64,000 nucleotides of DNA from Sulfuricurvum sp. (GTDB lineage Bacteria; Campylobacterota; Campylobacteria; Campylobacterales; Sulfurimonadaceae): contig JAQTLL010000004.1 of NCBI GenBank assembly GCA_028714915.1, positions 186,001-250,000 of the forward strand, written 5' to 3'. Below are positions 55,426-64,000 of this stretch, piece after piece (positions within the stretch are counted from its first letter, which is position 1; each line of letters opens with the position of its first letter). Both the position numbers and the translations under genes were made by a program. Under the pieces are notes generated by a model that saw nothing but the letters and a program-made list of their open reading frames with translations, searched no databases and was not told the DNA's origin.

Positions 55426-56493
55426 TTACTCCTCCCCCAATGCCCACTGTGAAAATGGGACCATCTCGATTTTTGCGATAGGATGGGAGAGGGTGTTCTC
55501 CAAGTTCATCGTGACGACAATAACCTCTTTGACTTGATAGGTAATGATAAATCCTTCCAATGCTTCTACTTTTTTAAACAAAGCATGCTCATTCGCAAAC
55601 GCCGATGCCAAAACGATTTGGTTGCGTTGCGGGAGATAAAAATCAATCCCTTCATCATAATAGCACTCTATCTCATGTTTTATCAGTTCCAAAAAAACCA
55701 AATTTTCAAACACTTTTCCAAAATGTTTTTGTAAGGTCAGCGCATGTTTGATGGCAATATCACACAGATAGAGCTTTTTAATGGCACTTGGGTGGTTAAA
55801 TTTTTCACATCCATAAAGATAGTGTTTGTTAAACAGTGACTGTAAATGGGTATAGAGTTTGTCTTTGGAAATTTTACGTTCACTCTTTAAACGTTCATAG
55901 AGGGTGAAGGCAGAAACTTTTTGGGTAACCATTTTAGACGCTTGAATCATGACGGAAAGCTCAATATCATTGAGTGTATACAATAACGTTTTTTGGAGAT
56001 AAAGAGAGCGTTCTTCACTGGGTAACCGGTGCATAGCAGGAAATCCGCCAAGCTGAAAGAAATGATTGAGTGCGGTGGAGTCATAGTATTTCGATTCAAA
56101 CGCGAGAAACTCTTCGTAGTCGAGGAGATGAAGCGCCAGTATCTCATAGTCATTTTGATCGGTATAGTCTGAGGAGAGGATAATTTGCTCTAGTGTAAAG
56201 AGCTTAATATCCTTATGGTAATTATCAAGCGCCAAGATTTTAATTTTATGCTCAATGCAAAAAGGTTCGAGATGCTCATTAAGCTCATCCATGTCCAGAC
56301 GGATGTCACGGCAATCGAGATACAGATAGGATGATTTCTTGTGCGATAGGAGATAATTTTTAATCAGAGAGGTTTTCCCCGACTGGGCAATTCCCATAAT
56401 CCAGACACTCTCTTCGTTGAGGGAGGCTTTACGCTCTATGAAATTGGGGTTGTGCAAGTCATGTCGATAATAATCATCTAAAAGTGTATTCAT
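55426..56493 (-). CDS. AAA_14/DUF4143-type ATPase, 355 aa
   Basis: Walker A is GIAQSGKTSLIKN (about residue 34), followed by a YLDCRD strand; Walker B-like ILALDNYHKD comes later. The C-terminal half has FENLVFLELIKHEIECYYDEGIDFYL, the DUF4143 PD-(D/E)xK-like region. The family is common in bacteria and poorly understood, sometimes linked to toxin-antitoxin or DNA repair. It runs opposite to the ribosomal operon and precedes rnhB in the same transcript. Confidence 0.82.
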   Translation of the reverse strand: MNTLLDDYYRHDLHNPNFIERKASLNEESVWIMGIAQSGKTSLIKNYLLSHKKSSYLYLDCRDIRLDMDELNEHLEPFCIEHKIKILALDNYHKDIKLFTLEQIILSSDYTDQNDYEILALHLLDYEEFLAFESKYYDSTALNHFFQLGGFPAMHRLPSEERSLYLQKTLLYTLNDIELSVMIQASKMVTQKVSAFTLYERLKSERKISKDKLYTHLQSLFNKHYLYGCEKFNHPSAIKKLYLCDIAIKHALTLQKHFGKVFENLVFLELIKHEIECYYDEGIDFYLPQRNQIVLASAFANEHALFKKVEALEGFIITYQVKEVIVVTMNLENTLSHPIAKIEMVPFSQWALGEE

Positions 56494-56579
56494 AGAGTAA
56501 ATAATAACCTAAAATTTATAACTTCCTTATTAAAAGGAAACAAATTTATATTCATACACGTTTTTTACCCCTAAAATCA

Positions 56580-56608
56580 TTGACCGCAAGGGGGTATGTG
56601 GCTATAAT
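56580..56608 (+). promoter_or_regulatory. sigma-70 promoter of the ribosomal operon
   Basis: TTGACC (56580-56585), exactly 17 bases, then TATAAT (56603-56608). The leader to rpsJ is about 50 bases and contains a small hairpin AGTCA-GCAT-TGACT (56626-56639). There is no room for the long L4-binding leader known from E. coli. Confidence 0.88.
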
Positions 56609-56665
56609 TCCACCTGCCTTACAATAGTCAGCATTGACTGACGAGTTCTTTATAGAGGAAAAATT

Positions 56666-56977
56666 ATGGAAAAGATTCGTTTGAAACTTAGAGCATACGA
56701 TCATCGTGTACTCGATCGTTCAGTAGCTTCTATCGTTGAAGCCGTAAAGCGTACAGGTGCGGAAATCCGTGGCCCAATACCTTTGCCAACAAAGATTCGT
56801 AAATATACGGTTCTTAAGTCACCTCACGTTAACAAAAGTTCACGTGAGCAATTTGAGATTCGTATGCACGCTCGTTTGATCGACATCGTATCGGCTACGC
56901 CAGATACTGTTGATTCATTAATGAAGCTTGACTTGGCTCCGGAAGTGGACGTAGAAGTTCGCTCTATGGACAAGTAA
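56666..56977 (+). CDS. rpsJ: 30S ribosomal protein S10
   Basis: The 103-residue protein starts [19 protein letters not shown] and shows the S10 block GPIPLPTKI. First gene of the S10 operon, with AGAGGAAAA before the ATG. S10 sits in the 30S head and also serves in transcription antitermination with NusB. Confidence 0.98.
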   Translation: MEKIRLKLRAYDHRVLDRSVASIVEAVKRTGAEIRGPIPLPTKIRKYTVLKSPHVNKSSREQFEIRMHARLIDIVSATPDTVDSLMKLDLAPEVDVEVRSMDK

Positions 56978-56986
56978 GGAGTGGGT

Positions 56987-57565
56987 ATGGAATATATTGT
57001 AGAAAAAATCGGCATGAGCCGAACAATCGGTGCAAACAGCCAAGCGGTAACTCTTTTAAAAGTAAAAGAAGTAAAAGTTTGTAACGTAGCAGACGGCGTA
57101 GCTCTTGTAGCATACAGCCAAGGAAAAGCACACAATAAGCCAATTGAGGGTCAACAAAAGAAATATAACCTTTCTGCTGAGTTCAACAAATTCGCTACAT
57201 TGGAAGTTGCTAACACAGAAGCAGGTGATCAAGATATGACTCCTCTAGCGGACGCAAAAGTCGTTAAGAGTGCATTCAACACCAAAGGTCGCGGTTTTAC
57301 CGGCGTTATGAAACGTTGGAATTTTGCCGGCGGACCAGGCGCACACGGTCACCGTTTTCACCGTACTGGTGGATCTATCGGTAACCGCGAATGGCCAGGT
57401 AAAGTCCAAAAAGGGCGTAAAATGTCTGGTCAATACGGTAACGAGCTCGTTACTGTAAAAAATAAAGTGATGTCTTTTGACGCACAAAACGGTGTATTGG
57501 TTGTCGTGGGCGCTGTCCCAGGTGCAAACGGTGCGCTAGGTCGAGTAAAGGTTGTTAAACAATGA
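56987..57565 (+). CDS. rplC: 50S ribosomal protein L3
   Basis: L3 with the block [20 protein letters not shown] and [12 protein letters not shown] start at the ATG at 56987 ([13 protein letters not shown]), with AGGAG five bases before it; a GTG at 56981 is in frame but less likely. 192 residues. It overlaps rplD by 4 bases. Confidence 0.97.
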   Translation: MEYIVEKIGMSRTIGANSQAVTLLKVKEVKVCNVADGVALVAYSQGKAHNKPIEGQQKKYNLSAEFNKFATLEVANTEAGDQDMTPLADAKVVKSAFNTKGRGFTGVMKRWNFAGGPGAHGHRFHRTGGSIGNREWPGKVQKGRKMSGQYGNELVTVKNKVMSFDAQNGVLVVVGAVPGANGALGRVKVVKQ

Positions 57566-58173
57566 GTGCTATTGTCTTAAACGAAAAATTCGAAAGAGCT
57601 TCTGAACTGGCTTTGCCTGAGAGTTTTAGCGGTATTAATACCCATAACCTCTATTTGTATGTTAAGTCATACCAAGCAAGTATCCGTTCAAACACTGCAT
57701 CAGCTAAGACTCGTTCTGAGATGCGTGGTGGTGGTAAAAAACCATGGGCTCAAAAAGGTAAAGGGGGCGCTCGTGCTGGTTCACGTCGTTCTCCTATCTT
57801 TGTTGGTGGTGCAGTAGCTCACGGGCCAAACACGGGTCGTAACTACGATCAAAAGATCAACAAAAAGCAAAAAAAATTAGCACTTAAATGTGCATTGGAT
57901 GCTTTGGCAACTGCGGGAAAACTTTTCATCGTTGATTCGATTGAAGTTCCAAGCGGTAAAACAAAAGATGCACTCGCATTGTTCAATACTTTGAACGTAC
58001 GTGATGCATTGTTGGTGAAAAAGATTCTCGATGAGAATACCTATCTTGCATTCCGTAATCTCTCTTCTACTTATGTAATTGAAGAGAATGAACTCAACGC
58101 CTTTTTGGCTGCGACATACCGTTCGGTTGTTATCGAAAAATCGGTATGGGAAAATCTGACTAAAGAGAGCTGA
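57562..58173 (+). CDS. rplD: 50S ribosomal protein L4
   Basis: L4 is identified by the loop [20 protein letters not shown], which reaches into the exit tunnel, and [14 protein letters not shown]. 203 residues. ATG overlaps the rplC stop. In E. coli L4 represses its own operon; the short leader here suggests this control is absent or different. Confidence 0.98.
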   Translation: MSAIVLNEKFERASELALPESFSGINTHNLYLYVKSYQASIRSNTASAKTRSEMRGGGKKPWAQKGKGGARAGSRRSPIFVGGAVAHGPNTGRNYDQKINKKQKKLALKCALDALATAGKLFIVDSIEVPSGKTKDALALFNTLNVRDALLVKKILDENTYLAFRNLSSTYVIEENELNAFLAATYRSVVIEKSVWENLTKES

Positions 58174-58174
58174 G

Positions 58175-58456
58175 ATGGCAGATATTACTGATATCAAATC
58201 GATCCTGTATACAGAGAAGACTTTGGGTCTTCAAGAAGAAGGCGTAATCGTAGTTCAAACGTCAACACGTATGACTAAGAATGGTCTTAAAGAGGTGTTT
58301 AGAGAGTATTTTGGAATTGTTCCATCACGAGTTAACTCACTAAACCAAAGCGGAAAAGTTAAACGTTTCCGTGGTCTTACTGGTAAGCAAAATGACTTTA
58401 AAAAGTTTTATGTGAAGCTTCCAGAAGGCGCACAAATCGATAGTTTGGCGGTGTAA
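58175..58456 (+). CDS. rplW: 50S ribosomal protein L23
   Basis: A 93-residue L23 with the usual [18 protein letters not shown] start and the [20 protein letters not shown] tail. It docks trigger factor and SRP at the tunnel exit. One base separates it from rplD. Confidence 0.97.
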   Translation: MADITDIKSILYTEKTLGLQEEGVIVVQTSTRMTKNGLKEVFREYFGIVPSRVNSLNQSGKVKRFRGLTGKQNDFKKFYVKLPEGAQIDSLAV

Positions 58457-58458
58457 TT

Positions 58459-59298
58459 ATGGCAATCAAAACCTATAAACCAACCACTCCTAGCCGACGT
58501 TTTATGACAAACGTTGATAACTCGGACATTACTGCAAAAGCAAGTGTTCGTGCATTGTTGACAAAACTTCCGGCACACGCAGGTCGTAACAGCAATGGTC
58601 GTATCACGTCACGTCATAAAGAAGCGGGAGCTAAAAAGCTTTACCGTATTATCGATTTCAAACGTAATAAATTTGGTATCTCAGGAACAGTAGCCGCGAT
58701 CGAATACGATCCATACCGTAACTGCCGTATCGCTCTTATCAACTACGCTGATGGTGACAAACGTTATGTTCTTCAACCAAAAGGTATGGTAGTAGGCGAT
58801 GTTATCGCTTCTGCTGAGAGCGGTTTGGATATCAAATCGGGTAACGCTATGAAATTGATGAATATCCCTGTGGGTACTACGGTTCATAACGTTGAACTAA
58901 AACCGGGCAAAGGCGGACAAATCGTTCGTTCAGCTGGAACATCAGCTCAAATCATGGGTCGTGAGGGAAAATACGTATCACTACGTCTTCCGTCAAGCGA
59001 AATGCGTTACATTCTTGGTGAGTGTATGGCAACTGTCGGTATTGTTGGTAACGAAGAGTATATCAATATCGTTATCGGTAAAGCCGGTCGTTCACGTCAC
59101 ATGGGTATCCGCCCTCAAACTCGTGGTTCTGCAATGAATCCTATCGACCACCCGCATGGTGGTGGTGAAGGTAAAACGAATTCAGGACGTCACCCGGTTA
59201 CTCCATGGGGTAAACCGACTAAAGGTGCTAAAACACGTAAGAAGAAAGCAAGTGATAGACTTATTATTACTCGCCGTAAATCAAATCCGAAGAGGTAG
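58459..59298 (+). CDS. rplB: 50S ribosomal protein L2
   Basis: L2 of 279 residues with the peptidyl-transferase-region motif [16 protein letters not shown] and a basic C terminus. Starts two bases after rplW. Confidence 0.98.
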   Translation: MAIKTYKPTTPSRRFMTNVDNSDITAKASVRALLTKLPAHAGRNSNGRITSRHKEAGAKKLYRIIDFKRNKFGISGTVAAIEYDPYRNCRIALINYADGDKRYVLQPKGMVVGDVIASAESGLDIKSGNAMKLMNIPVGTTVHNVELKPGKGGQIVRSAGTSAQIMGREGKYVSLRLPSSEMRYILGECMATVGIVGNEEYINIVIGKAGRSRHMGIRPQTRGSAMNPIDHPHGGGEGKTNSGRHPVTPWGKPTKGAKTRKKKASDRLIITRRKSNPKR

Positions 59299-59301
59299 AG
59301 T

Positions 59302-59583
59302 ATGGCTAGATCAGTAAAAAAAGGACCATTCGTTGATGGACACCTTATTAAAAAAGTGATTGCTGCCAAAGAGACGAAAAGCAACAAGCCTATCAAAACT
59401 TGGTCACGCCGTAGCGTGATCTTGCCAGATATGATCGGCTTGACGTTCACCGTCCATAATGGCCGTCAGTTTATACCTGTTTTCGTAACTGAAAACCACG
59501 TTGGGTATAAGCTTGGTGAATTTGCACCAACACGTACGTTTAAGGGCCATAAAGGTTCTGTACAAAAGAAAATCGGGAAATAA
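59302..59583 (+). CDS. rpsS: 30S ribosomal protein S19
   Basis: S19 (93 residues): [19 protein letters not shown] start and [29 protein letters not shown] end. Three bases after rplB. Confidence 0.98.
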   Translation: MARSVKKGPFVDGHLIKKVIAAKETKSNKPIKTWSRRSVILPDMIGLTFTVHNGRQFIPVFVTENHVGYKLGEFAPTRTFKGHKGSVQKKIGK

Positions 59584-59592
59584 GGAAGAGAT

Positions 59593-59910
59593 ATGGCAAG
59601 AGCATTATTAAAATTCGTTCGCGTATCTCCGACTAAATCTCGTTTGATCGCTCGCGAAGTTCAAGGTATGAATGCAGAGCAAGCATTAGCAGCGTTGGAG
59701 TTCACTCCAAACAAAGCAGCAAAAATCATCGCTAAAGTAGTTGCATCAGCAGTCGCTAACAGCGGTATCGAAGCGGAAGATTGTGTTATTAAATCATGCC
59801 GCGTTGACAATGGTCCAGTGTTGAAGCGTTTTACGCAACGAGCACGTGGTACAGCGTCAGGTATCCGCAAACCGACTGCGCACATTTTGGTAGAAGTAGA
59901 GGGTAAATAA
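59593..59910 (+). CDS. rplV: 50S ribosomal protein L22
   Basis: L22 (105 residues) with the [17 protein letters not shown] start and the tunnel hairpin [28 protein letters not shown] precedes the ATG. Confidence 0.98.
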   Translation: MARALLKFVRVSPTKSRLIAREVQGMNAEQALAALEFTPNKAAKIIAKVVASAVANSGIEAEDCVIKSCRVDNGPVLKRFTQRARGTASGIRKPTAHILVEVEGK

Positions 59911-59912
59911 TT

Positions 59913-60623
59913 ATGGGTCATAAAGTTAATCCTATTGGACTTCGTCTTGGTATCAACCGCAACTGGGAATCTCGTTGGTTTCCTAATTTTAAAACAGCTG
60001 CGGTATCTCTTGGTGAAGATCATAAAATCCGTACATTCTTGAAAAAAGAACTCTACTATGCCGGTGTGAGCAACATCGTCATTGAACGTACAGCTAAGCG
60101 TCTTCGTGTGACGATCATCGCAGCTCGTCCGGGAATCATTATCGGTAAAAAAGGTTCTGATATTGAGAAAATCAAAGATTCTCTCAACAAACTTATCGGA
60201 AAACCAGTTGCCCTAAACATCAAAGAAGAGAAAAAAGCACAAGCGTCTGCGCAACTCGTTGCAGAAAACGTGGCTACTCAACTTGAAAAACGTGTGGCTT
60301 TCCGCCGCGCGATGAAAAAAGTTATGCAAAATGCACAACGTGCCGGCGCAAAAGGGATTAAAGTCTCTGTTGCAGGTCGTCTTGGCGGTGCTGAAATTGC
60401 TCGTACTGAATGGTATCTTGAGGGGCGTGTTCCTCTTCATACTCTTCGTGCAAAAATCGATTACGGTTTTGCAGAAGCACACACCACTTACGGTGTAATC
60501 GGTATCAAAGTTTGGATTTTCAAAGGTGAGGTTCTCACTAAAGGTATCCAGCCTGAAGCCAAAGAAACTAAAGAAGAGGGTCGTGAAGATCAACAACGCC
60601 GCCCTCGTCGAAAGGTTAACTAA
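59913..60623 (+). CDS. rpsC: 30S ribosomal protein S3
   Basis: S3 with a KH domain ([17 protein letters not shown]) and the C-terminal S3 domain ([17 protein letters not shown]). 236 residues, with a charged tail [21 protein letters not shown]. Two bases after rplV. Confidence 0.98.
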   Translation: MGHKVNPIGLRLGINRNWESRWFPNFKTAAVSLGEDHKIRTFLKKELYYAGVSNIVIERTAKRLRVTIIAARPGIIIGKKGSDIEKIKDSLNKLIGKPVALNIKEEKKAQASAQLVAENVATQLEKRVAFRRAMKKVMQNAQRAGAKGIKVSVAGRLGGAEIARTEWYLEGRVPLHTLRAKIDYGFAEAHTTYGVIGIKVWIFKGEVLTKGIQPEAKETKEEGREDQQRRPRRKVN

Positions 60624-60625
60624 TC

Positions 60626-61051
60626 ATGTTAATGCCTAAACGTACGAAATATCGTAAACAAATGAAAGGGCGTAACCGTGGTTACGCTACTGCCGGAAAC
60701 AAACTTGAATTCGGTTCTATCGGATTCAAAGCAACGGAAGCGGGACGTATTAACTCTCGCCAAATCGAAGCAGCTCGTATTTCAGCTACTCGTCACATTA
60801 AACGTACGGGTAAAATCTGGATTCGCGTGTTCCCTGCTAAGCCTTTGACTGCCAAACCACTTGAAGTGCGTATGGGTAAAGGTAAGGGAGCTGTGGATCA
60901 ATGGGTAATGAATATCAAGCCAGGCCGTATCATTTTTGAAATGGGTGGTGTTGAAGAAGGACTTGCTCGTGAAGCGTTAGCGCTTGCAATGCAAAAACTT
61001 CCGTTCAAAACCAAAATTGTAACATTGGAGATGAGCAATGAAATATACTGA
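60626..61051 (+). CDS. rplP: 50S ribosomal protein L16
   Basis: L16 (141 residues) begins [19 protein letters not shown] and has the [12 protein letters not shown] block. It overlaps rpmC by 14 bases. Confidence 0.98.
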   Translation: MLMPKRTKYRKQMKGRNRGYATAGNKLEFGSIGFKATEAGRINSRQIEAARISATRHIKRTGKIWIRVFPAKPLTAKPLEVRMGKGKGAVDQWVMNIKPGRIIFEMGGVEEGLAREALALAMQKLPFKTKIVTLEMSNEIY

Positions 61052-61223
61052 TTTAAACGGTAAAACCGCTGCTGAACTTCAAGGTGTGCTCAAAGAGAAA
61101 AAGATTGAGCTTTTCACTTTGAAAATTAAGCAAAAAATGATGCAATTGACTAATACGAGCGAACTTCGCACGGCGAAAAAAGACATTGCACGTATCAACA
61201 CCGCGCTTAGCGCAGTGAAGTAA
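61038..61223 (+). CDS. rpmC: 50S ribosomal protein L29
   Basis: A 61-residue two-helix L29 ending in a basic [12 protein letters not shown] segment. Its ATG lies inside the end of rplP, so it depends on translation of that gene. Confidence 0.96.
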   Translation: MKYTDLNGKTAAELQGVLKEKKIELFTLKIKQKMMQLTNTSELRTAKKDIARINTALSAVK

Positions 61224-61232
61224 GGGTAACCG

Positions 61233-61487
61233 ATGACACATAAACGTGAAATTCAAGGTATCGTAGTAACAAATGGAGCAGACAAAACAGCAACTATCGT
61301 TGTTGAGCGTCGTGTAATGCACCCACGTTACCACAAAACGGTAAAACGTTTCAAAAAATACATGGTACATGATGAAAATAACCAACTTAATGTTGGTGAT
61401 GAAATCATCGCTATCGAGTGCCGTCCGCTTAGTAAAAGCAAATCATTCCGTCTTAAATCTCTTGTAAAAGCAGGAGTAAGCGCATGA
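61233..61487 (+). CDS. rpsQ: 30S ribosomal protein S17
   Basis: S17 (84 residues) with [24 protein letters not shown] and the [21 protein letters not shown] block (split in two). It overlaps rplN by 4 bases. Confidence 0.97.
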   Translation: MTHKREIQGIVVTNGADKTATIVVERRVMHPRYHKTVKRFKKYMVHDENNQLNVGDEIIAIECRPLSKSKSFRLKSLVKAGVSA

Positions 61488-61852
61488 TTCAAAGTTTTAC
61501 TCGTTTAGCAGTAGCGGATAACACAGGAGCGAAAGAGATCATGTGTATCAAAGTTCTTGGCGGTTCAAAACGTCGTTACGCAACAGTAGGTGATGTTATC
61601 ATTGCTTCTGTTAAAAAAGCGACTCCAACCGGTAAAGTAAAAAAAGGTCAAGTTGTAACAGCTGTTGTTGTTCGTACGAAAAAAGAGATTCACCGTGAAA
61701 ACGGTTCTTTGATCCGTTTCGACGAAAATGCAGCCGTTATCCTTGACAAAAAACGTGAGCCTGTTGGGACGCGTATTTTCGGACCTATCGGACGTGAAGT
61801 TCGTTATGCAGGTTTCATGAAAATCGTATCTTTGGCTCCGGAGGTTGTATGA
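61484..61852 (+). CDS. rplN: 50S ribosomal protein L14
   Basis: L14 (122 residues): [19 protein letters not shown] start, and FGPIGREVR near the end. ATGA overlap with rpsQ. Confidence 0.98.
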   Translation: MIQSFTRLAVADNTGAKEIMCIKVLGGSKRRYATVGDVIIASVKKATPTGKVKKGQVVTAVVVRTKKEIHRENGSLIRFDENAAVILDKKREPVGTRIFGPIGREVRYAGFMKIVSLAPEVV

Positions 61853-62082
61853 TGGCAAAATTTAATTTCAAAAAAGGCGATACTGTTGAAGTAATCGCTG
61901 GTGACGACAAAGGTACTAAAGCAGAAGTGCTACAAGTAATGCCTAAGAAAAACAAAGTAATCGTTAAGGGTGTTCGTGTTGCTAAAAAAGCGATCAAACC
62001 TACCGAGCAAAATCCACAAGGCGGATTCTTGAGTAAAGAGATGCCTGTTGATGCATCAAATGTCCGTAAAGTTGAGGCGTAA
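61849..62082 (+). CDS. rplX: 50S ribosomal protein L24
   Basis: L24 (77 residues) with a KOW motif ([20 protein letters not shown]) and the [10 protein letters not shown] loop. Shorter than the E. coli form (104), as usual in this phylum. A second ATG at 61852 is the likelier start by comparison (MAKF); GGAGG is 5-8 bases upstream. Confidence 0.96.
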   Translation: MMAKFNFKKGDTVEVIAGDDKGTKAEVLQVMPKKNKVIVKGVRVAKKAIKPTEQNPQGGFLSKEMPVDASNVRKVEA

Positions 62083-62084
62083 TC

Positions 62085-62630
62085 ATGGCACGACTAAAAG
62101 ATAAATATTTGGCTCTTAAGCCTGAGCTTCAATCAGCTCTTGGTATTGCCAACACTATGCAGACTCCTAAACTTGAAAAAGTGGTGATCTCTGTTGGTTG
62201 TGGTTTTGCTATGAAAGACAACAAATTGATCCAAAGCATCCAAGATACGATCAGCAACATCGCTGGACAACGCGCTTCAGTTGTTGTAGCTCGTAAATCA
62301 GTTGCTGGATTTAAAGTACGTGAAGGGATGCCGGTTGGTGTAAAAGTTACACTACGCGGCGCTCAAATGTACGATTTCATGGATAAATTGATCTCTGTAT
62401 CTCTTCCACGTCAAAAAGACTTCCGTGGTATTCCACGCAATGGTTTTGACGGTCGCGGAAACTACAATTTCGGTTTGACCGAGCAGTTGATTTTCCCTGA
62501 GGTTGATTACGATTCAATTATGCAAATCCACGGGATGAACATCACCGTAGTAACAAGCGCAACCGCTGACAAGGATGCTTTCAAGCTTCTTGAGATGATT
62601 GGTATGCCGTTTGCAAAAGGAAGAGAATAA
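62085..62630 (+). CDS. rplE: 50S ribosomal protein L5
   Basis: L5 (181 residues) with [20 protein letters not shown] and [17 protein letters not shown]. It binds 5S rRNA. Its last base overlaps the rpsN start. Confidence 0.98.
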   Translation: MARLKDKYLALKPELQSALGIANTMQTPKLEKVVISVGCGFAMKDNKLIQSIQDTISNIAGQRASVVVARKSVAGFKVREGMPVGVKVTLRGAQMYDFMDKLISVSLPRQKDFRGIPRNGFDGRGNYNFGLTEQLIFPEVDYDSIMQIHGMNITVVTSATADKDAFKLLEMIGMPFAKGRE

Positions 62631-62815
62631 TGGCTAAAAAGTCAATGATCGCAAAAGCGGCTCGCACACCAAAATTTGCAGTTCGTGCGTACACTCGTTG
62701 TCAGATCTGTGGTCGTCCACACTCTGTTATCAGCGATTTCGGAATTTGTCGCATATGCTTTCGTAAGATGGCAAATGAAGGGTTACTCCCAGGCGTTAGA
62801 AAGTCAAGCTGGTAA
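62630..62815 (+). CDS. rpsN: 30S ribosomal protein S14, zinc-binding type
   Basis: A 61-residue S14 with four zinc cysteines in CQICGRPH and CRICFRKM. This is the short zinc-containing form, not the longer zinc-free one. Confidence 0.97.
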   Translation: MAKKSMIAKAARTPKFAVRAYTRCQICGRPHSVISDFGICRICFRKMANEGLLPGVRKSSW

Positions 62816-62856
62816 GTCCAGCTCGATACTACTTACGATTTAGATAAGGAAAATAA

Positions 62857-63252
62857 ATGATTAATGATTTGATCGCGGATTCGTTGACTCGTATTCGTAA
62901 TGCTGCAATGCGTCGTTTGGATTCAACTACACTTATGCACTCTAAGACTGTAGAAGCGGTAGTTGCTATTTTGGCAGACAAAGGATATGTTGAGAGTTTT
63001 AACGTTGTTGAAAACGGCGTTAAGAAAACTATCAATGTAGTATTAAAGTATGACGCTAACGGTCGTACAGTAATTAATGAAGTAAAGCGTATTTCTAAAT
63101 CAGGACGACGTGTTTACAAAGGTGCGACTGAGCTTAAGCGTTTCAAAAACGGTTACGGTACAATCATCGTCAGCAGTTCAAAAGGGGTTCTTCCTAACGA
63201 TAAAGCATTTGAGCTTGGCGTTGGCGGCGAAGTCCTTTGTACAATTTGGTAA
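62857..63252 (+). CDS. rpsH: 30S ribosomal protein S8
   Basis: S8 (131 residues) beginning [20 protein letters not shown] and ending GGEVLCTIW. In E. coli S8 regulates the spc genes; the 41-base gap upstream is the longest gap in this operon. AAGGAAA precedes the ATG. Confidence 0.98.
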   Translation: MINDLIADSLTRIRNAAMRRLDSTTLMHSKTVEAVVAILADKGYVESFNVVENGVKKTINVVLKYDANGRTVINEVKRISKSGRRVYKGATELKRFKNGYGTIIVSSSKGVLPNDKAFELGVGGEVLCTIW

Positions 63253-63261
63253 GGGGATAAG

Positions 63262-63798
63262 ATGTCACGTATTGGAAAACTTCCTGTTTCTATCCCAGCT
63301 GATGTAAATGTAACTCTTGATGGAGCGGTCATTACTTTTGTAAAAGGTGATACAACTCACACTCTTGATACTCGAGGGAACTGTGGTGTTACGTTTGCAG
63401 ATAATGCTTTGACGTTTGCTACAAATTCTGATCAACGTGCGGATCGTGCCTTTTGGGGTACTTACCGTGCACTTGCACAAAATATTGTTGTGGGCTTAAC
63501 TACTGGTTTTGAGAAAAAACTCGAAATCAATGGTGTTGGTTACCGTGCTGCTGTTGAAGGCGCTGTTTTGAAACTTCAATTGGGCTTCAGTCATGATATT
63601 CTTTTTGATATTCCTGCTGGTGTTGCAATTTCGGTTGAAAAAAATGTTATTACTATTAAAGGTACTGACAAGCAACAAATTGGACAAATTGCAGCTGTAA
63701 TCCGTTCATTCCGTCCACCTGAGCCGTATAAAGGCAAAGGTGTTAAATACTCTGATGAGACTATCCTGCGTAAAGCCGGTAAGACATCTAAGAAATAA
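63262..63798 (+). CDS. rplF: 50S ribosomal protein L6
   Basis: L6 (178 residues) beginning [17 protein letters not shown] and ending with the [16 protein letters not shown] block. Two related domains. Nine bases after rpsH. Confidence 0.98.
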   Translation: MSRIGKLPVSIPADVNVTLDGAVITFVKGDTTHTLDTRGNCGVTFADNALTFATNSDQRADRAFWGTYRALAQNIVVGLTTGFEKKLEINGVGYRAAVEGAVLKLQLGFSHDILFDIPAGVAISVEKNVITIKGTDKQQIGQIAAVIRSFRPPEPYKGKGVKYSDETILRKAGKTSKK

Positions 63799-63809
63799 GG
63801 GGCGATGAT

Positions 63810-64000
63810 ATGACAGGTAAAACACTTAAAAATAAATCGGCAAAGCGTCTTCAGCGTAAGCGCCGTATTCGCTCTAAAATCTCAGGATGCGCGACATTGC
63901 CACGTATCTCAGTATTTCGCTCTAACCGCTTTATCAGCGCACAAGCGATTAACGATGAACAAGGGGTAACTCTTGCAGCCGTACACTCAAAAACTTTGGG
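63810..64000 (+). CDS. rplR: 50S ribosomal protein L18 (partial, cut by window end)
   Basis: The ATG at 63810 follows AAGGGGCG and opens a frame that reads to the window edge, about 63 residues: a basic start with [15 protein letters not shown] and then [16 protein letters not shown], the L18 pattern. L18 with L5 binds 5S rRNA. The rest lies beyond 64000. Confidence 0.95.
   Translation, partial: MTGKTLKNKSAKRLQRKRRIRSKISGCATLPRISVFRSNRFISAQAINDEQGVTLAAVHSKTL

Overview
The window looks like chromosome of a free-living, flagellated member of the Campylobacterota (Epsilonproteobacteria), probably near Sulfuricurvum or Sulfurimonas. This is inferred from the flagellin type, a Maf/pseudaminic-acid flagellar glycosylation locus, short BioB and PurN proteins, an OHR-type histidine kinase H-box (AHQWRQP), and the merged S10-spc ribosomal operon. 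No database search was possible, so the genus is a guess.

Layout. (1) 1-9519 is an accessory region beside a five-gene tRNA operon. Its very AT-rich left part (1-4.4 kb) looks like a satellite or phage replication module: an unknown protein, a small protein, an AlpA/excisionase-like HTH, a DUF3987 protein with a degenerate P-loop, and an XRE regulator divergent from a protein laid out like an RNase H-fold nuclease, with two TCAC-N6-GTGA palindromes between them. The right part (4.7-9.5 kb) has a stand-alone sigma region-4-like protein, a DnaB-like protein that has lost the Walker A lysine, a DUF4116-HAD fusion with an internal start signal, and four uncharacterised proteins. No integrase is visible. 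(2) 9766-10356: tRNA-Pro, -His, -Arg, -Arg, -Leu on the minus strand behind a consensus sigma-70 promoter. (3) 10.4-27.5 kb: housekeeping genes (thiG, purN, nnr, kdsD, a pseudouridine synthase, rarA, metH, a histidine kinase, msrA, an OmpA-family porin, a flavoprotein reductase, bioB, a phosphodiesterase, topA), with two copies of a roughly 70-bp REP-like palindromic element. (4) 27.6-52.5 kb: flagellin and flagellar glycosylation locus. (5) 52.6-56.5 kb: SRP RNA, HDOD protein, polysaccharide deacetylase, rnhB, an AAA/DUF4143 ATPase. (6) 56.6-64 kb: ribosomal operon rpsJ to rplR, cut by the window end.

The flagellar locus is the most interesting part. Two flagellin genes encode proteins identical except for one residue near the C terminus, but have different promoters: sigma-28 (TAAA-N15-CCCGATAT) for the first and sigma-54 for the second. 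The same 18-base sigma-54 site recurs upstream of pseB, so sugar synthesis and the second flagellin are probably switched on together. fliD has its own sigma-28 site. After pseB-pseC-pseF-pseI comes a tightly packed nine-gene minus-strand run: SIS isomerase, radical SAM, epimerase, split transketolase (two genes), an unknown protein, a second radical SAM, a kinase/nucleotidyltransferase fusion in the reverse of the E. coli HldE order, and an NTP-transferase. Together these look like a pathway for an unusual nucleotide-activated sugar. A second minus-strand run (pseG-like, ATP-grasp, FkbM methyltransferase, Gfo/Idh oxidoreductase), a CgeB-like glycosyltransferase and a Maf protein complete the locus.

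The best candidate for an undescribed system is the nine-gene sugar operon. Next are the sigma-4-like plus inactivated-DnaB pair and the XRE/RNase H-like pair with twin operators.
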